A stretch of 8,540 nt of DNA from JBQTHP01 sp052389755 (GTDB lineage Bacteria > Pseudomonadota > Gammaproteobacteria > Steroidobacterales > Steroidobacteraceae), in NCBI GenBank assembly GCA_052389755.1, contig JBQTHP010000253.1, positions 1-8,540 on the forward strand, written 5' to 3'. The translations under genes and the position numbers were made by a program. This document shows positions 1 through 6,606 of this stretch, piece by piece. Position 1 is the first letter of the stretch. Each line of letters begins with the position of its first letter. The notes below the pieces were generated by a model. The model had not been told where the DNA came from, did no database searches, and saw only the letters and a list, made by a program, of their open reading frames with translations.

Positions 1-128
1 GAGCAGCTTCCGGTGGTTTGGACTCTGATCCTGCAATCCGAGTCCGAGGGGCCGTCCCCCATCTCTCGTGCAGCAAGGCTGCTTCAGAAGTTCATCACGA
101 ACTCCTCTCTGCGCCGTCGTGGCGCACT
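1..128. other. Unidentified DNA beyond the truncated intron
   Basis: This stretch replaces the part of the group II intron that should follow the YADD codons. I see no domain V hairpin, no X-domain coding sequence and no insertion-sequence end. It holds two very small hairpins (GCAGC-AAG-GCTGC at 70-82 and a 5-bp one near 88-102). On the plus strand, frame 1 is open from base 1 to a TAG at 139-141 (46 codons), and the last codons of that frame already lie in intron sequence. This could be the tail of a gene that was fused to the intron remnant, or chance. I cannot name it. Confidence 0.4.
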
Positions 129-1037
129 ATCGTCGGCATAGCGCACCAGAATGACGTTGCCGTGGGCGTGGTGGCCTCGCCACCGCTTGGCCCATAGGTC
201 AAAGACGTAGTGCAGGTAGATGTTGGCCAGTAACGGGGAGAGCACCGCCCCTTGAGGGGTTCCGCTCTCGCTCGAGCGCCACTGTCCATCCTCAAGCACC
301 CCGGCCTTCAGCCATTTGCGAATCAGGCGCAGCACGCGCCGGTCGCCGATCCGATGCTCAACGAAACGGATCAACCACTCATGGCTGACCGTGTCGAAAA
401 AGGACCGCAGATCGACGTCCACAATCCAGCTCACCTTCGTGCGGGTGATCCCCACGGCGAGCGCATCCAGCGCATCGTGCTGGCTGCGTCCGGGGCGAAA
501 CCCATACGAGAACCCCACAAAATCCTCCTCGTAGATCGCATTGAGCACTTCCACCATCGCCCGCTGGACGATCTTGTCCTCCAACGCCGCAATCCCCAGT
601 GGCCGCTGCCGCCCATCCTCTTTCGGGATGAACCGGCGCCGCGAGGGCAATGCCCGATAGGCACCGCGGTGAAGGCGCGCATGCAGGTCAAGGAGCTTGC
701 CTTCGAGGTTCTGCTCATACTGCCGCCACGTCAGTCCATCCACTCCAGGCGCCGCATCCCGCTTGAGCCGGGAGAAGGCTGCCCGCAGCAATGCCACATC
801 CACGTGGTGAAGCAGAGCGGTGAACCGTTCCTTCTTCTCTTGCCTTGCTCGCTCTCGTACACGCTCAAGTGCGGAAGACACGCTGATCCGGCTCAGTGTC
901 CGGCGCGTGCCGTGCTTGCGCGCGTTCCCCTCGGTCCTCTCCCTTCGCTCCACCGACTCCGCCTCCGATCCCTCAGAGTTGTTCGCCGGCTTCCCCGCTA
1001 CTGTGGAGAGGTCTGACTTCTCCTGCCCGTGCATCAT
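84..1037 (-). CDS. ltrA: Group II intron reverse transcriptase/maturase, truncated after YADD
   Basis: The intron-encoded protein normally reverse-transcribes intron RNA during retrohoming and helps splicing. The start chosen is the ATG pair at 1037/1034 (MMHGQEKSD), which is the usual start in this family and has GGAG just upstream; an upstream in-frame ATG at 1163 lies in intron RNA and is less likely. Visible in the 317 residues are FTALLHHV near 72-79, the RT fold with IPKEDGRQRPLGIAALEDKIVQRA (127-150 region), GFSYGFRPGRS, the first catalytic aspartates in DVDLRSFFD (217-225), GTPQGAVLSPLLANIYL (269-285) and YADD (300-303). The next 14 residues (SAPRRRREEFVMNF) do not resemble the family, where YADD is followed by a VVGF-type segment. 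The thumb/maturase X domain, more than 100 residues, is missing, so this is a broken gene although the frame is open. The family identification is firm. Confidence 0.88.
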   Translation of the reverse strand: MMHGQEKSDLSTVAGKPANNSEGSEAESVERRERTEGNARKHGTRRTLSRISVSSALERVRERARQEKKERFTALLHHVDVALLRAAFSRLKRDAAPGVDGLTWRQYEQNLEGKLLDLHARLHRGAYRALPSRRRFIPKEDGRQRPLGIAALEDKIVQRAMVEVLNAIYEEDFVGFSYGFRPGRSQHDALDALAVGITRTKVSWIVDVDLRSFFDTVSHEWLIRFVEHRIGDRRVLRLIRKWLKAGVLEDGQWRSSESGTPQGAVLSPLLANIYLHYVFDLWAKRWRGHHAHGNVILVRYADDSAPRRRREEFVMNF

Positions 1038-1393
1038 CGGCTCCGGCTCTCGCCTTCCCGATGCGGACCACCCCATCGCGCGAGTGGTCGGGCAAGAGAC
1101 CTCCCGGTTCCCGGGACAAAGAGCTTCTGTGCATGCCAGGGTCTGCGACCACGTGGAGTCCACCGCACGCTTGCGATAACGCGCACGGCGGTCTTGCCTT
1201 CCGCCACAGGGACGGCGTCAGCACTCCAGATCTCATCGCTTTCGCGGCTCAATGGCTGGCCTGCACACTCCTCTGCCGACGCTTCGCCGACATCCTCACG
1301 GACGCCTGCGCACGGCTCGAGGCCAGTGCGGATCGCTACTCCTTCACTGCAGTGGACTTGCACCACCTACTCCTTGCCGGTCTCCCGGCGCAC
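128..1393 (-). mobile_element. Group II intron remnant, 3'-truncated
   Basis: A retroelement fragment read on the minus strand. The proposed 5' end is the GTGCG at 1393-1389, matching the usual GUGYG start of group II introns. About 356 bases of intron RNA precede the reverse transcriptase ORF; they include a stretch with GGTGGTGCAAGTCCACTGC (1358-1340), which resembles the conserved domain I sequences of bacterial introns, and a CTCGAGCCGTGCG segment further in. The element stops abruptly just after the YADD codons at about base 128: the rest of the ORF and RNA domains V and VI, which are needed for splicing and mobility, are missing from the remaining bases. It should be unable to splice or move unless helped in trans. 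The 5' boundary is inferred from the motif; the 3' break is inferred from loss of family-like protein sequence. Confidence 0.8.
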
Positions 1394-1596
1394 CCCTGCG
1401 CGATCGTGGTCCGGTGTATCCCGTACGGAAGAGCGCGTACGGGATATCCCCTCGGGCGGCCGGGCGCTCGTAGTCCATTAGCTCTCGCCTCAGCGGCCGA
1501 GCCTCATCACCTCTCGCGCTAGACGGGAGCGCGGAGTCGAGCGTGGACGTGCACGCGACCGGCGTGCGCGTCTTCGCCCTTCTCTGATCTTTTAGC
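1394..1596. other. Intergenic region between kinase gene and intron
   Basis: No convincing gene is visible. The stretch has a perfect 11-bp inverted repeat (1417-1446) and a weaker 6-bp one (GCACGC/GCGTGC, 1551-1567). Neither is followed by a T-run on either strand, so no standard intrinsic terminator can be named for the kinase gene. A 39-codon minus-strand reading frame that starts at 1477 and runs across the proposed intron boundary has no recognisable features and no ribosome binding site; I do not call it a gene. Confidence 0.5.
1417..1446. repeat. Perfect 11-bp inverted repeat (hairpin) next to intron 5' end
   Basis: Arms TATCCCGTACG (1417-1427) and CGTACGGGATA (1436-1446) are perfectly complementary with an 8-base loop. 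It lies about 150 bases downstream of the kinase stop codon and 23 bases upstream (minus strand) of the proposed intron 5' end. No U-tract follows on either strand, so it is not a canonical intrinsic terminator. Some bacterial group II introns of class C insert beside hairpins, but normally only a few bases away, so a role as the intron target is only a possibility. Confidence 0.7.
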
Positions 1597-2904
1597 TCAG
1601 CCCGGGCGAGCTTCGGCGCTCTGCAGCCGGCTGATGAGATTGCGCAGGAAGACGCGGTTGAACCGCAGCTGACAGGATGCCGAGACCTGCTCGAGCAGCG
1701 TGGAGCTCACCTTCAGCAGCGTCACCGAGCCTGCTGCGCGGATCGTCGCGGTACGCTTCGCGCCGGGCACGTAGCTCGCCTCACCGAAGCACTCCCCCGT
1801 GTCGAGCACGCCGACACGGCCGCCATGCCGTTCCACGGCGCAGTTGCCGGAAACGATGATGTAGAAGCGGTCGTCCATCTCGCCTTCCTTGACGATCTCC
1901 TCGCGGTCGGCGTAGTCCTGCCAGCTGCTCGCGCGCAGCACTTCCCAGATCTCCGCGTGCGAGAAGTCGTGGAAGAACTTCAGGCGGCGGAGCACGCCGA
2001 ACTGCTCCTGCCGGTCGATGCGTGAGTTGCGCTCGCGCAGCTTCTGGTGGACGCGCGTGAGCTCCGCGGCGAAGTCGAGACCGCTCTTGTAGCGCTTCTC
2101 CGGATCCTTCTGCAGCGCCGTCGCGACGACGGCCTCCAGGTCCTCCGGCGTGTCGGGCCGCATCGTGTGGATCGGCGGCGGCGTCGCGTACACGATCTGA
2201 TGCAACAGCTTCTGCAGGTTGCCCGCGCGGAACGGCCGGGCGCCGGTCAGAAGCTCGTACATCACGGCGCCGAGCGAATACAGGTCGGAGCGGTTCGTGA
2301 GATCGAGGCTCTGCACCTGCTCCGGCGACATGTAGCTCGGGCTGCCGGCGATTCCCTCGATGCGCGAGACGTCCGAGTCGGCGACCAGCGCGATGCCGAA
2401 GTCGATGATGCGCACGTCGCTGTCCTGCGTGAGCATGATGTTCGACGGCTTGATGTCGCGATGGATCACGCCGCGCGAGTGCGCGTAGTGCAGCGCCTTC
2501 GCGCACTTGTAGACGATCTCGACACAGTCGTCGATGCGCAGCAGATTGTCGGGCCGGCAGTACGCGGCGAGCGTGCGCGCGCCGTGCACGTGCTCGGTGA
2601 CGATGTAGCAGTGCCCCTCTTCCTCGCCCGCGTCGTAGATGGGAAGGATGTTCGGGTGCTGGAGCATGCCGACGAGATGCGCCTCGGAGAGGAACATCTT
2701 GCGCGCCACCCGCGCGCGCTCCTCGTCGCCCGCGGTGTCCGCGGTGTAGAGCTTGATCGCGACGTCGCGGCCGTAGTACGCGTCGTGCGAGAGATAGACG
2801 ATGCCGGTGCTGCCGCGCCCGACCTCGTTGATCACGGCGTACTTGCCGATCTTGTCGGGGATCTTCTTCCGGACGTTGACCGACTTGGATGCCGTGGCTG
2901 ACAT
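1597..2904 (-). CDS. Serine/threonine protein kinase with C-terminal cyclic-nucleotide-binding domain
   Basis: A 435-residue soluble protein without signal peptide or membrane segment. The N-terminal two thirds is a Hanks-type kinase: glycine loop GRGSTG (29-34), ATP lysine in VAIK (K51), helix C glutamate E74, catalytic loop HRDIKPSN (148-155), DFG (168-170) and SPE (203-205). It should phosphorylate proteins on Ser/Thr; the HRD arginine suggests activation-loop control. From about 320 to 420 comes a cAMP/cGMP-type domain with EGEMDDRFYIIVSG and a phosphate-binding-cassette-like stretch FGEASYVPGAKRTATIRA (373-390), which keeps the glutamate and arginine expected for cyclic nucleotide contact. 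Cyclic nucleotide control of the kinase is therefore plausible but inferred. The start was set at the ATG at 2904; an in-frame ATG at 2979 would overlap the thiL stop and adds a basic, non-conserved 25 residues. No good Shine-Dalgarno is seen. It lies 71 bases after thiL, where pgpA often sits in relatives. Substrates unknown. Confidence 0.9.
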   Translation of the reverse strand: MSATASKSVNVRKKIPDKIGKYAVINEVGRGSTGIVYLSHDAYYGRDVAIKLYTADTAGDEERARVARKMFLSEAHLVGMLQHPNILPIYDAGEEEGHCYIVTEHVHGARTLAAYCRPDNLLRIDDCVEIVYKCAKALHYAHSRGVIHRDIKPSNIMLTQDSDVRIIDFGIALVADSDVSRIEGIAGSPSYMSPEQVQSLDLTNRSDLYSLGAVMYELLTGARPFRAGNLQKLLHQIVYATPPPIHTMRPDTPEDLEAVVATALQKDPEKRYKSGLDFAAELTRVHQKLRERNSRIDRQEQFGVLRRLKFFHDFSHAEIWEVLRASSWQDYADREEIVKEGEMDDRFYIIVSGNCAVERHGGRVGVLDTGECFGEASYVPGAKRTATIRAAGSVTLLKVSSTLLEQVSASCQLRFNRVFLRNLISRLQSAEARPG

Positions 2905-2975
2905 ACGCGATGAGTGCAGAAAAAACCCGCGCGCCAGAATACTTTTGTCGCTGCAACGTGAGTGTGATGGGCGCC

Positions 2976-3950
2976 TCACCCGCCGGCGAAATGGTCATAC
3001 CCGCTCGGCGAGAACTGCGTCACAGCTCCGCTCTGCGCGAGGTATACGCCCGGCTTTTCGCACAGTTCGCCGATGCGTCGCCAACCCGACTCCTCGGGCG
3101 GCAGCTCCCGCGCGAGCGCCGCGATTCGGTCGACGCGCATTGTAAAAAGAAGCTCGTAGTCATCGCCGCCGGACAGTGCGAGGTCGCGTGCGCGCGAGAC
3201 GCCGAATGCGCGCGTGAGGTGCGTGGAGAGCGGCAGCTCTTCGATCTCGATCTTTACTCCGCAGCCGGATGCCCTAGCGAGCTTGCCCGCGTCTGCCGCG
3301 AGGCCATCCGAAACATCGATGCAAGCGCTCGCAAATTCTCTCAGGCGAACGCCGATCGCGCAGCGCGGCTGCGGATACAGGAAGCGCTCCCGCAGATATC
3401 GCGCATCGTCGTCCGAAGAGCTGGCGGCGCGCGCCTGCTCCAGAGCGAGGCCGCCGGCTGCATCGCCTGGCGTACCGGTCACACAGAGCACATCGCCTGT
3501 GGAACCGCCGGATCGCAGCATCGCGGCGCCGCGTGGCACGTGACCCAGAACCTGTACGCTCGCGCACAGCGGGCCGCGGGTCGTGTCGCCACCGACGAGC
3601 GCAACACCGTGCGTGCGCGCGAGCGCGCCGAACCCCCGCGCGAACTCCGCGAGCCACGCCTCGTCCCCGGAGGGCAGCGTCAACGCGAGCAGCGCCCACG
3701 CGGGATTCGCGCCCATCGCGGCGAGATCGCTCAGGTTCACGGCCAGCGCGCGGTGCCCGACCGATGATGCAGGCGAGCCAGTGGGGAAATGCACACCGTC
3801 GACCAGCGTGTCGATTGCGGCGACGAGCTGCATGCCGGGCGCCGGCGCGAGCAGTGCTGCGTCATCCCCGATGCCGGCGACGACATCGTCCCGGGATGCG
3901 CCCGCCCCGCGAAAGTAGCGCTCGATCAGCTCGAACTCGCCGAGCGGCAC
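2976..3950 (-). CDS. thiL: Thiamine-monophosphate kinase
   Basis: ThiL phosphorylates thiamine monophosphate with ATP to the cofactor thiamine diphosphate, in the cytoplasm. I chose a GTG start at 3950, 14 bases after the nusB stop, because it begins the family's PLGEFELIERYF segment and gives 324 residues, essentially the normal ThiL length; longer in-frame readings run through nusB. Motifs follow the family order: GIGDDAALL (26-34), DTLVDGVHF (47-55), NLSDLAAMGA (72-81), GGDTTRG (120-126), IDVSDGLAAD (201-210) and SGGDDYELLF (250-259), covering the magnesium- and nucleotide-binding aspartates. The C-terminus GYDHF is also typical. It is last in the compact rib-nusB cluster, a common proteobacterial arrangement with nusB. 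The ribosome binding site is weak, suggesting coupling to nusB translation. Confidence 0.96.
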   Translation of the reverse strand: MPLGEFELIERYFRGAGASRDDVVAGIGDDAALLAPAPGMQLVAAIDTLVDGVHFPTGSPASSVGHRALAVNLSDLAAMGANPAWALLALTLPSGDEAWLAEFARGFGALARTHGVALVGGDTTRGPLCASVQVLGHVPRGAAMLRSGGSTGDVLCVTGTPGDAAGGLALEQARAASSSDDDARYLRERFLYPQPRCAIGVRLREFASACIDVSDGLAADAGKLARASGCGVKIEIEELPLSTHLTRAFGVSRARDLALSGGDDYELLFTMRVDRIAALARELPPEESGWRRIGELCEKPGVYLAQSGAVTQFSPSGYDHFAGG

Positions 3951-3964
3951 GGGAAACCGCCGCT

Positions 3965-4408
3965 TCAGTGTTCGTCGGCGCGCAGGCTGCGCGCCGCGCG
4001 GTCGAGCACGGCGTTCACGAACTTGTGGCCGTCGGTCGCGCCGAAGCGGCGAGCGAGATTGACGCCTTCGTTGATCACGACACGATACGGCACCTCCGGT
4101 CGTGTCTTCAGTTCGTAGGCGCCGATGAGGAGCACCGCGTGCTCGATGGGATCGAGATGCTCCGGTTGCCGATCCATCCATGACGCGAGCTGCGCGTCGA
4201 GTTCGGGACGATCGCCGCAGATTCCGGCGATGAGCTCCCGGAAGTACTCCGCATCGGCCCGCGCCATCTCCTCCTCGCCGCTGAACTCCTGCACCACCTC
4301 CTGCCAGGGCGACTCGTTGAGCTGCCACCGGTACAGCGCCTGCATCGCGAGCTTGCGAGCGAGCGAGCGAGCGGCCGAGAGCTGATTGAAGGAGCCGTTG
4401 CGAGACAT
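3965..4408 (-). CDS. nusB: Transcription antitermination factor NusB
   Basis: NusB binds the boxA RNA element with ribosomal protein S10 and joins the antitermination complex that keeps RNA polymerase reading through rRNA operons. The protein is 147 residues, close to the family size, and all helical in appearance. It shows ARKLAMQALYRWQL near the N-terminus (17-30), the HLDPIEHAVLLIGAYEL segment (84-100) and the most diagnostic stretch NEGVNLARRFGATDGHKFVNAVLD (113-136). The ATG at 4408 is 7 bases after the ribH stop, and the thiL start follows 14 bases after the nusB stop. No clear Shine-Dalgarno precedes it, consistent with translational coupling in a ribH-nusB-thiL operon, an order seen widely in proteobacteria. 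Confidence 0.96.
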   Translation of the reverse strand: MSRNGSFNQLSAARSLARKLAMQALYRWQLNESPWQEVVQEFSGEEEMARADAEYFRELIAGICGDRPELDAQLASWMDRQPEHLDPIEHAVLLIGAYELKTRPEVPYRVVINEGVNLARRFGATDGHKFVNAVLDRAARSLRADEH

Positions 4409-4415
4409 GACCGCG

Positions 4416-4886
4416 TCAGATCTGCGTGAAGAGCTCGGCCATGTCGAGCGCGGTCAGCATCGCCTCGGCGCCCTTGTTGCCGCTCGTCGGTCCCGCTCGT
4501 TCGAGCGCCTGCTCGACGGTATCGACCGTGAGCACGCCGAACGCGATAGGCACGCCGGTCTCGAGCGCCGCGAGCTGCAGCCCGCGCGCGCACTCGCCGG
4601 CGACGTAGTCGAAATGCGCCGTGTCGCCGCGGATGACGCAGCCGAGCGCGACCACGCCATCGTAGCGTTTGGAGAGCGCGAACCGGCGCGCCGCGATCGG
4701 CAGCTCGAACGCCCCGGGCACGCGCGCGATGGCGAGGCGCGAATCGTCGCCGCCGTGCTCGCGCCATGTCTCCACCGCCGCCTCGAGCAGCTTCGCGACG
4801 ATCGAATCGTTGAAGCGCGACGCGACGATCGCGATGCGGCGCTCGCGTGCATCGCCTCGCCTCTCGCCCGGGCTCGCCTTGCTCAA
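4416..4886 (-). CDS. ribH: 6,7-dimethyl-8-ribityllumazine synthase
   Basis: RibH condenses 5-amino-6-ribitylaminouracil with 3,4-dihydroxybutanone 4-phosphate to ribityllumazine, the penultimate riboflavin step; family members build large icosahedral or smaller oligomers. In 156 residues I see SRFN (23-26), VPGAFELP (56-63), GCVIRGDTAHFDYV (82-95) with the catalytic histidine H91, PIAFGVLT (113-120) and the NKG loop (137-139). The only reasonable start is a TTG at 4886, which overlaps the ribBX stop in a TTGA arrangement, with GAGGA four bases upstream; no ATG or GTG exists between it and the conserved RRIAIVASRFN. The overlap suggests that RibH is made by ribosomes finishing ribBX, tying the amounts of the enzymes for consecutive substrates together. 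Confidence 0.96.
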   Translation of the reverse strand: MSKASPGERRGDARERRIAIVASRFNDSIVAKLLEAAVETWREHGGDDSRLAIARVPGAFELPIAARRFALSKRYDGVVALGCVIRGDTAHFDYVAGECARGLQLAALETGVPIAFGVLTVDTVEQALERAGPTSGNKGAEAMLTALDMAELFTQI

Positions 4887-6037
4887 GGGTCCTCGCCCAC
4901 GTACGCCTCGATCTCGAGATCGAACGCAGAGATACCGTGGATCTGCTTCGGCGCCGACAGCACGCGCATGCGGCGCACGCCGAGGTCCTTCAGGATCTGG
5001 GCGCCGATGCCGTACGTGCGCAGCACGGCACCCCCCTCACCCGCCTCCGGCACACTCTCCCCCGCAAGCGGGGGAGAGGGTAAGGGTGAGGGGTGTTCGG
5101 CGAGGATCACGGCGACGCCGCTGCCGGCTTCGGCGATGCGAGCGAGCGCGGCGCGCAGCGTCCAGGCGCGCGAGCCGTAGCGGATGCCGAGAAGGTCGCG
5201 CAGCGTATCGACGACGTGCACGCGCACGAGCGGGGCCTCGGGTCCGTCGAGCCGCCCGCGCACGAGCGCGAGGTGTACGTCGCCGTGCACGTGATCCTGG
5301 TACGCGCACAGGCGGAACTCGCCGAACTCCGTCTGCACGGACTGCTCGCGAACGCGCGCGACGGACCGTTCGTTCCGCAGCCGATAGCGGATGAGATCCG
5401 CGATGGTGCCGATGCGCAGCCGGTGCCGGCGCGCGAACTCCTCGACCTCGCGACGCCGGGCCATGGTGCCGTCGTCGTTCATCAGCTCGCACAGCACGCC
5501 GGCCGGGCGCAGACCGGCGAGCGTGCAGAGATCGACCGCAGCCTCAGTATGGCCGGCGCGTACCAGCACTCCGCCCTTGCGCGGACGCAATGGAAAGATG
5601 TGTCCGGGCCGAGCGAAGTCCTGAGGCTTCGCGTTCGGATCGGCCAGCGCGCGGATCGTCGCCGCGCGATCGCTCGAAGACACGCCCGTCGTCGTGCCGT
5701 AACGACAGTCCACAGACACGGTGAATGCGGTCCGGTAAGCCTCGTCGTTCGCCGGCACCATCTGCGGAAGATCGAGCTGCGCCAGTCTCTCGGCAGCCAT
5801 GGGCACGCAGATGATGCCGCTCGTATGGCGGATCATGAACGCGGCGGCTTCGGTGGTGACGTGCTCGGCCGCCATGATGAGATCGCCCTCGTTCTCGCGA
5901 TCCTCATCGTCGAGCATGATGACCATGCGGCCCGCGCGCAGATCCTCGAGGATCTCCTCGACGGAGCTGAGCGTGTTCGCGGCCGGATCGCGCGGCTCGT
6001 CAGCCGGACGCGGCGGCAGAGAGTAGACGTTCGACAT
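4883..6037 (-). CDS. ribBA: 3,4-dihydroxy-2-butanone-4-phosphate synthase with degenerate GTP cyclohydrolase II domain (RibBX type)
   Basis: The N-terminal domain (to about 225) converts ribulose 5-phosphate to DHBP and formate: DDEDRENEGD (43-52), HTSGIICVPM (71-80), CRYGTTTGVS (111-120), RPGHIFPL and AGHTEAAVDL with H163, all catalytic or binding segments of RibB, are intact. The C-terminal part (about 235-384) aligns in outline with GTP cyclohydrolase II, but where RibA has its three zinc-binding cysteines (a C...CDC pattern) this protein reads VHVVDTLRDLLGIRYGSRAWTL with none, so cyclohydrolase activity is not expected. This fits the RibBX variant known in Proteobacteria; a stand-alone ribA is predicted elsewhere. 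Residues about 315-336 (PSPLPSPPLAGES..) are encoded by a palindromic repeat. The ATG at 6037 lies inside ribE (38-base overlap) with AGGTAG upstream. DHBP synthase assignment is firm; what the C-terminal domain does is unknown. Confidence 0.94.
   Translation of the reverse strand: MSNVYSLPPRPADEPRDPAANTLSSVEEILEDLRAGRMVIMLDDEDRENEGDLIMAAEHVTTEAAAFMIRHTSGIICVPMAAERLAQLDLPQMVPANDEAYRTAFTVSVDCRYGTTTGVSSSDRAATIRALADPNAKPQDFARPGHIFPLRPRKGGVLVRAGHTEAAVDLCTLAGLRPAGVLCELMNDDGTMARRREVEEFARRHRLRIGTIADLIRYRLRNERSVARVREQSVQTEFGEFRLCAYQDHVHGDVHLALVRGRLDGPEAPLVRVHVVDTLRDLLGIRYGSRAWTLRAALARIAEAGSGVAVILAEHPSPLPSPPLAGESVPEAGEGGAVLRTYGIGAQILKDLGVRRMRVLSAPKQIHGISAFDLEIEAYVGEDP
5033..5093. repeat. Palindromic REP/MITE-like element inserted in frame within ribBX
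   Basis: The element has nested arms: outer CCCCTCACCC (5033-5042) with GGGTGAGGGG (5084-5093), both perfect, and inner CTCTCCCCCGC (5055-5065) with GCGGGGGAGAG (5068-5078), perfect with a two-base loop. The C/G-rich CCCTCACCC...CTCTCCC...GGGAGAG composition is that of the small dispersed palindromes common between genes of several gammaproteobacteria. Here it is inside a gene, in a variable linker of the RibA-like domain, coding for a Pro/Ser/Gly-rich segment and leaving the frame intact. Exact ends are uncertain by a few bases. Confidence 0.8.
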
Positions 6038-6602
6038 AGCGTGCTACCTGATCGATCTCCAGATTCATCCGGTCGCCTTCCGCGAGCCGCCCGAGCGTCG
6101 TCAAGGTTTGCGTGTGCGGGATGAGATTCACGCCGAACCGCGCCCCGGCAACCTCGTTCACGGTCAGGCTAACTCCGTCGAGAGCCACCGAGCCCTTGCG
6201 CGCGATGTAGCGCGCCAGCTCACCCGGCGCTTCGATGACGACTCGTGTCGAGCGCGCGTCGTCACGCAACTCGAGCACTCGCCCGATGCCATCGACGTGC
6301 CCCGACACGAGATGCCCACCCAATGCATCGCCCGCGCGCAGCGCGGGCTCGAGGTTGAGCGCAGCGCCCGGCGCGAGGTTGCCGAGCGTCGTCAGCGTGA
6401 GGGTCTCGCGCGACACGTCGGCGACGAACGCGCCCGCCGTCCGTTCGGCGACGGTGAGGCATACGCCCTGCACGCACACACTGTCGCCGGCCCCGAGCGA
6501 TTGCAAGTCGAGCCGCCGCGCACCGATCACGAGTCGCACGTCACCGCCGCGCCGCTCGACTGCCCGCACCTCGCCTACATCCTGAATGATGCCGGTGAAC
6601 AT
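6000..6602 (-). CDS. ribE: Riboflavin synthase, alpha subunit
   Basis: This enzyme dismutates two molecules of ribityllumazine to riboflavin and the aminouracil precursor that RibH reuses. The 200-residue protein has the family's internal duplication: barrel one (about 1-97) opens with the hallmark MFTGIIQDVG and contains CVQGVCLTVA (43-52); barrel two opens with GHLVSGHVDGIG (96-107) and contains LDGVSLTVNE (141-150). A conserved active-site cysteine is present in the first copy. The ATG at 6602 is 4 bases after the ribD stop, with TAGG just before it. The 3' end overlaps the ribBX start by 38 bases, so these are likely translated together. Length and motifs are fully typical. The gene is named ribC in some organisms. 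Confidence 0.97.
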   Translation of the reverse strand: MFTGIIQDVGEVRAVERRGGDVRLVIGARRLDLQSLGAGDSVCVQGVCLTVAERTAGAFVADVSRETLTLTTLGNLAPGAALNLEPALRAGDALGGHLVSGHVDGIGRVLELRDDARSTRVVIEAPGELARYIARKGSVALDGVSLTVNEVAGARFGVNLIPHTQTLTTLGRLAEGDRMNLEIDQVARYVERLLSAAASG

Positions 6603-6606
6603 GCGC

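Noticed and set aside
1..128. Intron domain V or an integron attC site in the left-end DNA
   Set aside because: The short GCAGC/GCTGC hairpin lacks the domain V catalytic triad pattern and no paired attC core sites were seen.
252..1016. Plus-strand frame (254 codons) opposite the reverse transcriptase
   Set aside because: Shadow of the RT gene, whose motifs on the minus strand are unmistakable.
2047..2901. Plus-strand frame (284 codons) opposite the kinase gene
   Set aside because: Composition is Val/Arg/Asp-rich in the pattern produced by reading a GC-rich gene backwards; no domains.
2915..2940. GCGCGCGGG followed by six T on the minus strand, terminator-like, between thiL and the kinase gene
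   Set aside because: No complementary arm upstream that would make a stem; only the GC-rich run and T-run are present, so the thiL-kinase read-through question stays open.
5033..5093. Intrinsic terminator or CRISPR repeat
   Set aside because: The palindrome is single, lies within an intact coding frame, has no T-run and no spacer-repeat periodicity.
5093..6124. Long open frame on the plus strand (343 codons) opposite ribBX and ribE
   Set aside because: It is a mirror of real genes in GC-rich DNA: low-complexity, Arg/Ala/His-rich, with no motif, while the minus strand encodes two fully recognisable enzymes.
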